Shown here: positions 8,309 to 16,620 of the stretch, one piece after another
Layout: each line of letters opens with the position of its first letter
Position numbering within the stretch: position 1 is the stretch's first letter
Source of the DNA: Solwaraspora sp. WMMD1047
GTDB taxonomy: Bacteria; Actinomycetota; Actinomycetes; Mycobacteriales; Micromonosporaceae
Assembly: GCF_029626155.1 (NCBI RefSeq)
Contig: NZ_JARUBL010000001.1
Coordinates: 868,001 to 932,000 of the forward strand
DNA length: 64,000 nt
Direction: 5' to 3'
Made by a program: the position numbers and the translations under genes
Notes under the pieces: generated by a model
What the model saw: only the letters and a program-made list of their open reading frames with translations
The model's database searches: none
Told to the model about the DNA's origin: nothing

Positions 8309-9474
8309 GTTCCGCCGTGCCGCGTCCCCGCCGGCCCGCCGGCTCGGCGCTGGTCCGGCAGACCCGGTCGTGGTCGCCGACCGCCCGCGCCGCCGGCATC
8401 TTCGGCGCGGTCGCCGGGGTGGCGGCGGCCGGGGTGGCCGCCGCGCTGGCGGCGGAGCGAGCCCTGGTCCGGCACTCGAAGAAGGCGGTCGGTGATCCGT
8501 ACGTCGACGAGATCTTCGGCGACCAGCCGTACGACGAGTCGTACCTGGTCGAGACGGCGGACGGCACCGACATCCACGTCGAGGTGGTGCACCCGGCCGG
8601 GCCGGCCGATTCGGCGCGGCCCACCATCGTCTTCGTGCACGGTTTCTGCCTCGACATGGGCACCTTCCACTTCCAGCGCAAGGTGCTCGCCGAGCGCGGC
8701 GCGGACCGGCTGGTCCTCTACGACCAGCCGGGGCACGGCCGGTCCGGCCGGCTGGAGTCCGGCGAGTACGAGTTGCGCGCGCTCGGCGAGACGCTGCGGG
8801 CGGTGATCGACCGGACGGTGCCGGCCGGGCCGCTGATCCTGGTCGGCCACTCGATGGGCGGGATGACCATCATGGCGCTGGCCGAGCAGTACCCGGAACT
8901 GTTCACCGACCGGGTGGCCGGGGCGGTGCTGATGGCCACCTCGGGCGGGATGCTCGGAGAGACCAAGTTCGGGCTGCCGGCGATCATCGCCCGGGCCGGC
9001 ACCCCGCTGCTGCCGGTGGTCAACAGCGCCACCAAGCTTTCCGGCGGTGTGATCGACCGGGCCCGTCGGGCCTCGGCGAACCTGGCCTGGCTGTTGACCC
9101 GCCGGTACGGCTTCGGGGAGGGCAACCCCAGTCCGGCGCTGGTCTCCTATGTGGAGGAGATGAACTCGCGCACCTCCACCGAGACGGTGGCCCGCTATCT
9201 GCGTACCCTCTACACGCACGCCCGTTACCCGGCGCTGGCCGCGCTCCGGGAGACCCCGACGCTTGTCGTCGTCGGCGACCGGGACCTGATCACACCGGTC
9301 AGCCACTCCGAGGAGATCGTCCGCCGGCTGCCGGGCGCCGAGTTCGTCAAGGTGGCCAACAGTGGACATGTGGTGATGCTGGAACACGCCGACCAGGTGA
9401 ACGCCGCGCTGCTCGACTTCCTGGACAGACTCACCCCGCCCTCGCCACACTCGTCGGGTGAATCCGATGCGTGA
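8305..9474 (+). CDS. Alpha/beta-fold hydrolase, membrane-anchored
   Basis: Predicted 389 residues. The GTG start at 8305 overlaps the alr stop by four bases. A hydrophobic Ala-rich segment (about 30-52) near the N-terminus is a probable anchor. The catalytic domain has the oxyanion region VFVHGFCLD, the nucleophile elbow GHSMGG (Ser183), an acid in VVGDRDLITP and the histidine in NSGHVVMLEH. An alpha/beta hydrolase between alr and tsaE is a conserved actinobacterial arrangement. The substrate is unknown. Confidence 0.88.
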   Translation: MSSAVPRPRRPAGSALVRQTRSWSPTARAAGIFGAVAGVAAAGVAAALAAERALVRHSKKAVGDPYVDEIFGDQPYDESYLVETADGTDIHVEVVHPAGPADSARPTIVFVHGFCLDMGTFHFQRKVLAERGADRLVLYDQPGHGRSGRLESGEYELRALGETLRAVIDRTVPAGPLILVGHSMGGMTIMALAEQYPELFTDRVAGAVLMATSGGMLGETKFGLPAIIARAGTPLLPVVNSATKLSGGVIDRARRASANLAWLLTRRYGFGEGNPSPALVSYVEEMNSRTSTETVARYLRTLYTHARYPALAALRETPTLVVVGDRDLITPVSHSEEIVRRLPGAEFVKVANSGHVVMLEHADQVNAALLDFLDRLTPPSPHSSGESDA

Positions 9475-9943
9475 ACTGTCCACGGTGGAGCAGACCCGGG
9501 ACTTCGGTGAACGGTTGGCCGGCCTGCTGCGCGGCGGTGACCTGCTGGTGCTGACCGGCCCGCTGGGCGCGGGGAAGACCGCCCTGACCCAGGGGATCGG
9601 GGCCGGGCTCGGTGTGCTCGGCGCGGTCACCTCGCCCACCTTCGTGATCGCCCGGGTGCACCGCCCGGACGGGGCACGGGGCGGGCGGGTGCCGCTGGTG
9701 CACGCGGACGCGTACCGGCTGGGAGGGGCCGCCGACCCGCGGGCCGAGATCGACGACCTCGACCTGGACGCCTCGATCGAGGAGGCGGTCACCGTCGTCG
9801 AGTGGGGCGAGGGGATGGTGGAGCAGTTGGCCGACGCACACCTGCGGATCCGGATCGACCGTCGGGACGACGATACGAGAGTGGTCGAGTTGGTGCCGGT
9901 GGGCGGCGATTGGTCAGACCGGCTCGCTAGTTTCTCCGCATGA
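9467..9943 (+). CDS. tsaE: tRNA threonylcarbamoyladenosine biosynthesis ATPase
   Basis: P-loop ATPase that drives the TsaB-TsaD t6A machinery, which modifies A37 of ANN-decoding tRNAs. The Walker A GPLGAGKT appears early, followed by TSPTFVIARVH, HADAYRL, and VEWGEGM with the C-terminal beta-rich end, all typical of TsaE. ATG 9467 is preferred because GGGTGA lies five bases upstream; GTG 9458 in the same frame is an alternative. It overlaps the end of the hydrolase gene and its own stop overlaps the ung ATG. Confidence 0.93.
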   Translation: MRELSTVEQTRDFGERLAGLLRGGDLLVLTGPLGAGKTALTQGIGAGLGVLGAVTSPTFVIARVHRPDGARGGRVPLVHADAYRLGGAADPRAEIDDLDLDASIEEAVTVVEWGEGMVEQLADAHLRIRIDRRDDDTRVVELVPVGGDWSDRLASFSA

Positions 9944-10626
9944 CTCTCGACCTGCCCGCCCTGCTGCCCGAATCGTGGCGTGCCGTGCTGCGGCCGCACC
10001 TGGACCCGGTCGGCACCGCCGAACTCGGCGCCTTCGTGGCCGACGAGTACGCCACCCACCCGGTGTTTCCACCGGTCGAGGACCTGTTCACGGCGTATCG
10101 GCTGTGCCCGCCCGAGGACTGCCGGGTGCTGATCCTGGGCCAGGATCCGTACCACAAGGCCGGCCAGGCGCACGGGCTCAGCTTCAGCGTCCGGGACGGG
10201 GTGGCGGTGCCCCCCTCGCTGCGCAACGTCTTCAAGGAGCTGGCCGCCGACGTCGGTGTGCCGGTGGCGCGCAGCGGCGACCTGACCCGCTGGGCGCGGC
10301 AGGGAGTGCTGCTGCTCAACGCCGTGCTGACGGTCCGGCAGGCCACTCCGAACTCGCACGCCGGCAAAGGCTGGGAGGCGTTCACCGACGCGACGATCAA
10401 GGCGCTCGACGCGCGCCGCGAACGGGTGGTGTTCCTGCTCTGGGGCGGCTACGCCCGGCGCAAGCGGGAGCTGATCACCAATCCGGACCACGTCGTGCTG
10501 GAGGCCGGGCACCCCAGCCCGATGAACCCCCGCGGCTTCCTGGGCAGCCGCCCGTTCAGTGCTGCCAACAAGGCCCTCGCCGACGCCGGCCGGCCCACGG
10601 TCGACTGGGATCTCTCAACGCACTGA
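9940..10626 (+). CDS. ung: Uracil-DNA glycosylase, family 1
   Basis: Excises uracil from DNA in base-excision repair. The 228-residue protein has the water-activating motif GQDPYH (Asp69), the downstream GLSFSV, the LLLNAVLTV strand and the C-terminal HPSPMNPRGF loop with the second catalytic His. ATG 9940 overlaps the tsaE stop (ATGA). Its placement between tsaE and tsaB may be lineage specific. Confidence 0.96.
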   Translation: MTLDLPALLPESWRAVLRPHLDPVGTAELGAFVADEYATHPVFPPVEDLFTAYRLCPPEDCRVLILGQDPYHKAGQAHGLSFSVRDGVAVPPSLRNVFKELAADVGVPVARSGDLTRWARQGVLLLNAVLTVRQATPNSHAGKGWEAFTDATIKALDARRERVVFLLWGGYARRKRELITNPDHVVLEAGHPSPMNPRGFLGSRPFSAANKALADAGRPTVDWDLSTH

Positions 10627-10659
10627 CCCGTCCGTCCGACCCGTCCGACCGCGGGCGGG

Positions 10660-11394
10660 TCAGCCTGGTGCCGGGGTGGCGACCGGACGGGAGCCGGGGT
10701 CGGCCGCCAGCCGGAGGCGGTGCCGGCGTAGCAGGTCGGCGGCGACCGGGTCGGCGAGTTCGATCAGCGGCAACGGGACGACCGGATAGGTCCGGTCGCC
10801 GTGGCGGACCTGGATCGCGGCTGGGAGCTGCTCGTACATGGTGGCGGTGAGCTCGCCGACCGTGGTCCGCCACCGGTGCTCGCCCGGCTCACGGGGATCA
10901 ATTGGCAGCCCGCCGAAGTCCTCCCACCGGGGATTCCAGCGGTACGCGAAGACCTCGGTGAGCCAGCCGGTGAAACGGTCGGCATCGGCCCACCGGATGG
11001 CGATGTCGGTGGCCTCGGCCGGCAGTGGCACGCCCTGCAGCACGGCGGCGGTGGCGCCGGTCAGCAGATAGGGCAGTTCGGCCAGGCGCTTCATCGCCGA
11101 GTGCAGGTCACTGGCGGCCAGGCGTTCCTCGAGAGGTTGGCTGGCCAGCCTGGCGAGTGCCGCATCAAGGTGCGCGTCCAGGGGCTCCAGGCTGATCGCG
11201 AGTTGGGTGTCCAACGCGGCGAACAGCCGCTCCAGCAGCGGCACGCTGGCTGACCGGCCGCCGCGCTCGACCCGGGCGACGGCCGCCTGGCTCACCCCGG
11301 CCAGCTCGGCGAGCTGCTGCTGGGTCAACTCGCGCAGCTCACGCTGAAATTTCAGTTTCTCGCCGAGAATGGCGAGCAGGCGACTCTCAGTCAC
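10660..11394 (-). CDS. XRE-type HTH protein fused to a nucleotidyltransferase-like domain
   Basis: About 244 residues. GTG 11394 is chosen, with TTG 11400 as an alternative; neither has a clear ribosome site. Residues 1-60 form a Cro/C1 helix-turn-helix (LTQQQLAELAGVSQAAVARVERGG). From about 100 on, LLTGATAAVLQGVPLP then TDIAIRW resembles the nucleotide-binding strand-turn of AbiEii/MNT-type transferases (usually GG-A-x-L then T-x-DID). The second acidic residue of that motif appears to be Ala, so catalysis is doubtful. It opposes ung and interrupts the usual tsaE-tsaB neighbourhood. A DNA-binding antitoxin-like role is a guess. Confidence 0.6.
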   Translation of the reverse strand: MTESRLLAILGEKLKFQRELRELTQQQLAELAGVSQAAVARVERGGRSASVPLLERLFAALDTQLAISLEPLDAHLDAALARLASQPLEERLAASDLHSAMKRLAELPYLLTGATAAVLQGVPLPAEATDIAIRWADADRFTGWLTEVFAYRWNPRWEDFGGLPIDPREPGEHRWRTTVGELTATMYEQLPAAIQVRHGDRTYPVVPLPLIELADPVAADLLRRHRLRLAADPGSRPVATPAPG

Positions 11395-11952
11395 CCACAA
11401 AATTTTGAAGTATCCGGTTGTGCGATATGCCTGAGCGTCATAATTATGACTCGGTTGTATATTGCCATCCGGTTATATTTCTTGGCTGAGAAACTTTGGT
11501 GACAAATGTCCTTTTCGTCGCGTCGGTGGCCTGGTGCGCTCCGATGAATGAGACCAGGTGGAGCTAGGGAGACCTGTGGCGGCTTCTTCGTGCATGGGCG
11601 GGACGACGGCTGAACCAGGTCTGATCGTAGGTCGGGCTTGATCGTCGGCCGGGCTTGGCCATGGGCCGGGTTGGGCCCTGGTTGGGCTTGGACGTGGGCC
11701 TGGCTGGGTCGTTAGACGTGGGCCGGGTTGAGACGTGGGCCTGGCTGGTGGTGGGTTGGGCTTGGACGTGGGTCGGGCTTGGACGTGGGTCGGGCTTGGA
11801 CGTGGGTCGGGCTGGGTGGTGGCCGGGCTGCGGGAGAGGGCGGGCGGAGGCTGGGGTCCGGGCACGGGCGGGTTGCGGGGGTGCAAGCCGGGACGCCGTC
11901 CGGCCGGAAGGGTGACGGTGGGTGCGCGGGCTCGTCCGGTTAGGGTTCAGGC
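11395..11952. other. Non-coding stretch with AT-rich promoter zone and G-rich repeats
   Basis: No convincing gene is seen. Bases 11395-11510 are strikingly AT-rich for this genome and probably hold the promoter of the leftward HTH gene. Bases 11632-11830 are a degenerate G/T-rich repeat array. TAGGGT at 11941-11946 lies 6 bases before the tsaB GTG and may be its -10 box. A leftward proline-rich frame (11473-11886) is compositional. Confidence 0.6.
11632..11830. repeat. 17-nt minisatellite upstream of tsaB
   Basis: Three perfect 17-base units, GGGCTTGGACGTGGGTC, run at 11758-11774, 11775-11791 and 11792-11808. Diverged copies of the same motif extend to both sides. The period is not a multiple of three, which fits non-coding DNA. 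It lies about 150-320 bases before tsaB. Confidence 0.85.
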
Positions 11953-12834
11953 GTGCTCGTACTCGTGGTTGATTCGTCGACCCCGGCGGTGGCGGCCGCG
12001 CTGGCGGAGGTCACCGCCGAGGGCGTCGCGCTGCGCGCCGAACGCGGCAAGGTTGACGCCCGGGCGCACGGCGAACTTCTCGCCCCGCAGGTCGACGCGG
12101 TGCTCGCCGAACTGGGCGCGCGACCCCGCGACCTGGCGGCCATCGTCGCAGGTACCGGCCCCGGGCCCTTCACCGGGCTACGGGTCGGGCTGGTGACCGC
12201 GGCCAGCATGGGACAGGCGCTGGGCATACCGGCCTACGGGGTCTGCTCCCTTGACGCGATCGGCTGGACGGCGACGGCGGACCTGGGCGCCGCGCACCTG
12301 GGCGCCGTGGACCCGGGGGCCGTGGACCCGGGCGCCGTGGACCCGGGGGCCGTGGACCCGGGCGCCGGGGACATGGGCGCCGTGGACAGGGGCGTCCTGG
12401 ACAGGGGCGGCAGAGGCTTGGGCGCCGTGGAGATGGGCGGCGGAGGCATGAGGTCTGAGGACTCGGGGGCTGGCCGGTCGGGTCCCGGGGCGGTGCTGGT
12501 GGCGACCGATGCCCGGCGGCGCGAGATCTACTGGGCGGTCTACCTGTCCAGCGGCGAGCGGATCGTCGGGCCGGAGGTCGGTGTCCCGGCCGCCGTGGGG
12601 GACCGGGCCCGGGAACTGGGCGTCGGCGCCGCGGTCGGGGAGGGCGCCCAGCGGTACGCAGAACAACTCGGGCTGCCGCTGCTGGCCGGCCCGGCGCACC
12701 CGCCGCCGTACGCGCTGGCGGTGCTGGCCGCGGACCGGATCCGAGCCGCCGCCCCGGCCGAGCCGCTGACCCCGCTCTACCTGCGCCGCCCCGACGCGGT
12801 CGCGGCGACCACCCGCAAGCCGGTGCTGCCGTGA
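11953..12834 (+). CDS. tsaB: t6A complex scaffold subunit TsaB with repeat insertion
   Basis: Partner of TsaD and TsaE in tRNA t6A37 synthesis; an ASKHA-fold protein that scaffolds rather than catalyses. The N-terminal fold is clear (LVVDSSTPAV, the GTGPGPFTGLRVGL loop at about 64-77) and the C-terminal half resumes at VATDARRREIYWAVY. Between them, about residues 112-166 are a low-complexity insert rich in GAVDP units. This makes the protein 293 residues, while TsaB is usually 210-230. The start is GTG 11953. The stop overlaps the GTG of a repeat-derived frame. The insert falls between the two subdomains, where a loop could tolerate it. Confidence 0.92.
   Translation: MLVLVVDSSTPAVAAALAEVTAEGVALRAERGKVDARAHGELLAPQVDAVLAELGARPRDLAAIVAGTGPGPFTGLRVGLVTAASMGQALGIPAYGVCSLDAIGWTATADLGAAHLGAVDPGAVDPGAVDPGAVDPGAGDMGAVDRGVLDRGGRGLGAVEMGGGGMRSEDSGAGRSGPGAVLVATDARRREIYWAVYLSSGERIVGPEVGVPAAVGDRARELGVGAAVGEGAQRYAEQLGLPLLAGPAHPPPYALAVLAADRIRAAAPAEPLTPLYLRRPDAVAATTRKPVLP
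12286..12450 (+). repeat. 15-nt tandem repeat inside tsaB
   Basis: Eleven consecutive 15-base units; the best conserved is GGCGCCGTGGACCCG, at 12301-12315 and 12331-12345, with one-base variants at 12316 and 12346. Outer units are more diverged, consistent with expansion from the centre. Frame is preserved. Confidence 0.9.
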
Positions 12835-12992
12835 CCGAAGGTGCCGAGGCGACCGGCGGTGTTGGCGTGACCGGCGGTGCGGAGGCGACGGGCGGTGTTG
12901 GCGTGACCGGCGGTGCGGAGGCGACCGGCGGTGTTGGCGTGACTGGCGGTGCTGGCGTGACCGGTGGTGCCGAGGTGACCGGCGGTGCTGGC
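12831..12992 (+). repeat. 18-nt tandem repeat at the tsaB-rimI junction
   Basis: Nine units of 18 bases, many paired as 36-base supra-units; a typical unit is GTGACCGGCGGTGCGGAG. A diverged 35-base segment then leads to the rimI start, whose first bases GTGACCGGCG match the unit. Confidence 0.9.
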
Positions 12993-13031
12993 GTGACGGC
13001 GGTGCCATCGCGCCTGGCGGTGCTGAGGTGA
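12831..13031 (+). CDS. Repeat-derived 66-codon frame between tsaB and rimI
   Basis: No family is recognised. The frame starts with GTG 12831 inside the tsaB stop (GTGA) and ends with a TGA inside the GTG start of rimI (GTGA again). It is therefore positioned as a translationally coupled gene. The product would be almost entirely Val-Thr-Gly-Gly-Ala/Glu repeats, from nine 18-base units that each begin with a GTGAC-like start region or its GCGAC variant. The simplest reading is that the original tsaB/rimI overlap was duplicated many times. Whether it is translated is unknown. Confidence 0.4.
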   Translation: MTEGAEATGGVGVTGGAEATGGVGVTGGAEATGGVGVTGGAGVTGGAEVTGGAGVTAVPSRLAVLR

Positions 13032-13531
13032 CCGGCGCGATCCGGCTGGCCCGGTTCCGCTGGTGGCAGATCACCGACGCGGTGCGGATCGAGGCCGACC
13101 TGTTCGGCGCGGAGCAGTGGTCCCCGGCGATGTTCTGGAACGAACTGGCCAGCGGCCACTTCTACCTGGTTGCGCAGGACCCGCAGGGCGAAGTGTTCGG
13201 CTACGCCGGACTCGCCGTGACGCCACCGGACGAGGCGTGGGTGCAGAACATCGCGGTCCGCCGCGACATGCAGCGGGCCGGTCTCGGCCGTTCGCTGCTC
13301 ACCGCGCTGCTGGCCGAGGCGACCCGCCGGGGGACCCGGACCACCCTGCTGGAGGTCGCCGTGGACAACGCGCCGGCCCAGCGGCTCTACGCCAGCTACG
13401 GATTCGAGCCGGTCGGCATCCGGCGGGGCTACTACCAGCCCAGCAACACCGACGCGCTGGTGATGCGCCTGGACATGAAAGGGCCCGAGACGGTGGAGCG
13501 CGAGACGACGGGACCGGCCCGGCATGGCTGA
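13028..13531 (+). CDS. rimI: Ribosomal-protein-alanine N-acetyltransferase-like GNAT enzyme
   Basis: GNAT-fold acetyltransferase; the family acetylates N-terminal residues such as Ala1 of ribosomal protein S18. In 167 residues it shows the acetyl-CoA loop of motif A ([17 protein letters not shown]), [20 protein letters not shown] and the terminal [17 protein letters not shown] pattern of RimI. GTG 13028 is chosen because the RimI-like opening [11 protein letters not shown] follows directly. Its end overlaps tsaD by 8 bases, preserving the actinobacterial tsaB-rimI-tsaD order. Confidence 0.92.
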   Translation: MTGAIRLARFRWWQITDAVRIEADLFGAEQWSPAMFWNELASGHFYLVAQDPQGEVFGYAGLAVTPPDEAWVQNIAVRRDMQRAGLGRSLLTALLAEATRRGTRTTLLEVAVDNAPAQRLYASYGFEPVGIRRGYYQPSNTDALVMRLDMKGPETVERETTGPARHG

Positions 13532-14570
13532 CGAACCGCTGGTGCTGGGGATCGAGACGTCCTGCGACGAGACCGGGGTCGGCATCGTCCGGGGGCACAC
13601 CCTGCTCGCCGACGCGCTCGCCTCCAGCGTGGACGAGCACGCCCGGTTCGGGGGCGTGGTGCCGGAGGTGGCCAGCCGGGCGCACCTGGAGGCGATCGTA
13701 CCGACCATGCGCCGGGCGCTGACCGACGCGGGCGTCACCCTCGCCGACATCGACGCGATCGCGGTCACCGCCGGCCCGGGGCTGGCCGGCGCGCTGCTGG
13801 TCGGGGTGGCCGCCGCCAAGGGCTACGCGCTCGCCGCCGAGAAGCCCGTCTACGGGGTCAACCACCTGGCGGCGCACGTCGCCGTCGACACCCTTGAACA
13901 CGGGCCGCTGCCGGAGCCGGCGATCGCCATGCTGGTCTCCGGCGGGCACTCCTCCCTGCTGCTCGTCGACGACCTGGCCGCCGGGGTGACCCCGCTCGGC
14001 GCGACCATCGACGACGCGGCCGGGGAGGCGTTCGACAAGGTCGCCCGGCTGCTCGGCCTGCCGTTCCCCGGCGGACCGCCGATCGACCGGGAGGCGCGGG
14101 CCGGCGACCCGGCCGCCATCGGCTTCCCGCGCGGGTTGACCGCCCCGAAGGACCAGGCCGCGCACCGGTTCGACTTCTCCTTCTCCGGGCTCAAGACCGC
14201 CGTGGCCCGCTGGGTCGAGGCGCGGGAGCGGTCCGGTGAGCCGGTGCCGGTCGCCGACGTCGCCGCCTCCTTCCAGGAGGCGGTCTGCGACGTGCTCACC
14301 GCCAAGGCGATCGACGCCTGCCGTACCAACGGCATCTCGACGCTGGTCATCGGCGGCGGGGTGGCCGCCAACTCCCGGCTGCGGGCGCTCGCCGAGCAGC
14401 GCGCCGAGAAGCACGGCATCGAAGTCCGGGTGCCCCGGCCGAAGCTCTGCACCGACAACGGGGCGATGGTCGCCGCGCTCGGCTCCCACCTGGTCGCCGC
14501 CGGGGTGGCACCCAGCAGACTGGACCTGCCGGCCGACTCCGCGATGCCGCTGACCGTGGTCAGCGTGTAG
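13524..14570 (+). CDS. tsaD: tRNA N6-adenosine threonylcarbamoyltransferase
   Basis: Transfers threonylcarbamoyl from its AMP adduct to A37 of tRNA. The 348-residue ASKHA metalloenzyme shows [15 protein letters not shown], the metal-binding histidines in NHLAAHVAV (His114 and His118), [12 protein letters not shown], and [10 protein letters not shown] near the end. It is complete. The start at 13524 overlaps rimI. With tsaB and tsaE nearby, only the tsaC step is missing from this window. Confidence 0.96.
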   Translation: MADEPLVLGIETSCDETGVGIVRGHTLLADALASSVDEHARFGGVVPEVASRAHLEAIVPTMRRALTDAGVTLADIDAIAVTAGPGLAGALLVGVAAAKGYALAAEKPVYGVNHLAAHVAVDTLEHGPLPEPAIAMLVSGGHSSLLLVDDLAAGVTPLGATIDDAAGEAFDKVARLLGLPFPGGPPIDREARAGDPAAIGFPRGLTAPKDQAAHRFDFSFSGLKTAVARWVEARERSGEPVPVADVAASFQEAVCDVLTAKAIDACRTNGISTLVIGGGVAANSRLRALAEQRAEKHGIEVRVPRPKLCTDNGAMVAALGSHLVAAGVAPSRLDLPADSAMPLTVVSV

Positions 14571-14594
14571 CGTCCAGCGGCGGAGGCAAGGGAG

Positions 14595-14858
14595 ATGAGC
14601 GACGTGATCGTGCGGATGTGGGAGGCCAAGGCGGAGCCGAAGGGGTTCGCCGAACTGATCTCCTGGGTCTGCGAGAAGGCGCTGCCGGAGATCGAGCACA
14701 ACCCGCTGCACGTGTCCAGTGAGGTCTTCTCCTCAACGGACAACCGGGTCGTGGTGATCTCCAAGTGGCGCAGCAACCCGGTCAGCCTGCCCGAGCCGCC
14801 GGTGCTGCTGGTCGCCCGCCCACCCCACAGCTGGGACTTCGCCCAGGTCGACCGCTGA
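14595..14858 (+). CDS. Conserved-looking small protein of unknown function
   Basis: Predicted 87 residues, no family recognised with certainty. The sequence is charged and compact (VIVRMWEAKAEPKGFAEL early, RVVVISKWRSNPVSLPEPP late). Its size and pattern of beta strands with one helix would fit a ferredoxin-like alpha+beta barrel such as the ABM monooxygenase-type dimers, but no active-site residue supports that. The gene begins 24 bases after tsaD in the same direction, so it is probably read with the tsa operon; GCAAGGGAG lies just before the ATG as ribosome site. Confidence 0.65.
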   Translation: MSDVIVRMWEAKAEPKGFAELISWVCEKALPEIEHNPLHVSSEVFSSTDNRVVVISKWRSNPVSLPEPPVLLVARPPHSWDFAQVDR

Positions 14859-14916
14859 CGGTATGTGGTAATTCGGTGGCTCCCCGCCAGGGTGAGCCCG
14901 TAGTTTCCGTACCGCT

Positions 14917-16620
14917 ATGCGGCCGCTACCCGAGGCTGATCCCGGTAGTCCCGACCGGCGGTCGGCCACCAGGTTCCTGCTGTGGATGGCGGCCCGGATC
15001 TGGCCGGCACTCACCGCGTCGGTGCTGTTCGCCATCGTCTGGATGGTCAGCCAGGCGCTGATGCCGGCCGCGATCGGCAGAGCCATCGACGACGGACTCA
15101 CCGACCGTGACCGGGACGCCCTCCTCGCCTGGGGACTCGTCCTGCTCGGCCTCGGCGCCACCCAGGCGGTCAGCGGGATCATGCGGCACCGGTTCGCGGT
15201 CTTCTGCTGGCTGTCCAGCGCGTACCGGACCATGCAGGTCTCCGTCGACCAGGCCAACCGGCTCGGCGCCACCCTGCCCAAGCGGCTCGCCACCGGCGAG
15301 GTGGTGAGCATCGGCACCTCCGACGTGGAGCGGATCGGTAGCGCCCTGGACATCACGGCCCGGGGCGTCGGGTCGGTGGTCGGGATCGTGGTGATCGCGG
15401 CCGTCCTGCTCGACACCTCGGCGCAACTCGGCCTGGTCGTCCTGCTCGGGGTGCCGGTGTTGATGGCGGTGGTCGCCCTGCTGATCCGGCCGCTGCACCG
15501 GCGGCAACGTTCCTACCGCGACCAGGAAGGGAACCTGGCCACCCAGGCCGGCGACATCGTCACCGGGCTGCGGGTGCTGCGCGGCGTCGGTGGCGAGCGC
15601 CTCTTCTCCACCAGGTACCGGACCGAGTCGCAGCAGCTGCGGGCCGCCGGGGTGCGGGTGGCCCGGGTCGACGCGCTGCTGGAGTCGGCGCAGGTGCTGC
15701 TGCCCGGCCTGTTCGTGGCACTGGTGACCTGGCTCGGGGCCCGCTACGCGCTGGCCGGCGAGATCACCGCGGGGCAGCTGGTCGCCAGCTACGGCTACAC
15801 CGCGTTCCTGATCACGCCACTGCGGACACTCACCGAGTTGGTCGACAAGTACACCAAGGGACACGTCGCCGCCCGCCGGGTGGTGAATCTGCTCAACCTC
15901 GAACCGGAGCTGCGCGACCCGGACCAGCCGGCGACCATCCCCGAACGCGGCGGCGAACTCGTCGACGTCACCTCCGGGCTGGTGCTGCGACCGGGACGAC
16001 TGACCGCCATCGCCGCCGCCGACCCGGCCGACGCGACCGCGCTGGCCGACCGGCTGGGGCGGTACACCGACGCGGAGGTGACGCTGCACGGCGTACCCCT
16101 GGAAGAGCTGGCGCTGGCGACGGTGCGGGAGCGGATTCTGGTGGCCGACAACGACGCGCGTCTCTTCTCCGGGCCGCTCCGCGCGGAGCTTGACCCGCGC
16201 GACGCGGCCGGGGACGCGGAGATCGCGGCGGCGTTGGCCGCCGCCAGCGCCACCGACATCGTCGCGGCGCTGCCCGACGGGCTGGACAGTCACGTCGCCG
16301 AGCGGGGGCGGGAGTTCTCCGGCGGGCAGCAGCAGCGGTTGCGGCTGGTCCGGGCGCTTGTCGCCGACCCGGAGATCCTGATCCTGGTCGAGCCGACGAG
16401 CGCCGTCGACGCGCACACCGAGGCGCGGATCGCGGCCCGGCTGCGCGCCGCCCGACGGGGCCGTACCACCCTGATCTGCAGCACCAGCCCGCTGGTGCTG
16501 GACCGGGCCGAACACGTCATCTTCGTCGACGACGGCAAGGTGGTCGCCGAGGGCACCCACCGGGAACTGCTCGACAGCCAGCCCCGGTACGCCGCCACCG
16601 TGACCCGGGCGGAGGACTGA
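14917..16620 (+). CDS. ABC exporter subunit with degenerate ATP site (subunit A)
   Basis: Predicted 567 residues: six transmembrane helices (about 25-320), then an ATPase domain. The expected Walker A loop is replaced by IAAADPADATALAD (about 364-377), with no GxxGxGKS. The signature FSGGQQQR (from 467) is intact. Walker B reads ILILVEPTSAVD, with Val491 in place of Asp and Glu492 kept. The switch His is replaced in ICSTSPLVL. This subunit cannot form its own Walker site but can supply the signature to the partner. It overlaps the partner gene by one base (TGATG), so a heterodimeric exporter is strongly implied. Cargo is unknown. Confidence 0.88.
   Translation: MRPLPEADPGSPDRRSATRFLLWMAARIWPALTASVLFAIVWMVSQALMPAAIGRAIDDGLTDRDRDALLAWGLVLLGLGATQAVSGIMRHRFAVFCWLSSAYRTMQVSVDQANRLGATLPKRLATGEVVSIGTSDVERIGSALDITARGVGSVVGIVVIAAVLLDTSAQLGLVVLLGVPVLMAVVALLIRPLHRRQRSYRDQEGNLATQAGDIVTGLRVLRGVGGERLFSTRYRTESQQLRAAGVRVARVDALLESAQVLLPGLFVALVTWLGARYALAGEITAGQLVASYGYTAFLITPLRTLTELVDKYTKGHVAARRVVNLLNLEPELRDPDQPATIPERGGELVDVTSGLVLRPGRLTAIAAADPADATALADRLGRYTDAEVTLHGVPLEELALATVRERILVADNDARLFSGPLRAELDPRDAAGDAEIAAALAAASATDIVAALPDGLDSHVAERGREFSGGQQQRLRLVRALVADPEILILVEPTSAVDAHTEARIAARLRAARRGRTTLICSTSPLVLDRAEHVIFVDDGKVVAEGTHRELLDSQPRYAATVTRAED

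Noticed and set aside
11473-11886. Proline-rich leftward frame of 137 codons
   Set aside because: It arises from the G-rich 17-nt array, whose period is not a multiple of three; no start signals or family.
12831-12992. Regular 18-base units considered as a CRISPR array
   Set aside because: Units are directly adjacent with no unique spacers, so this is a tandem repeat.
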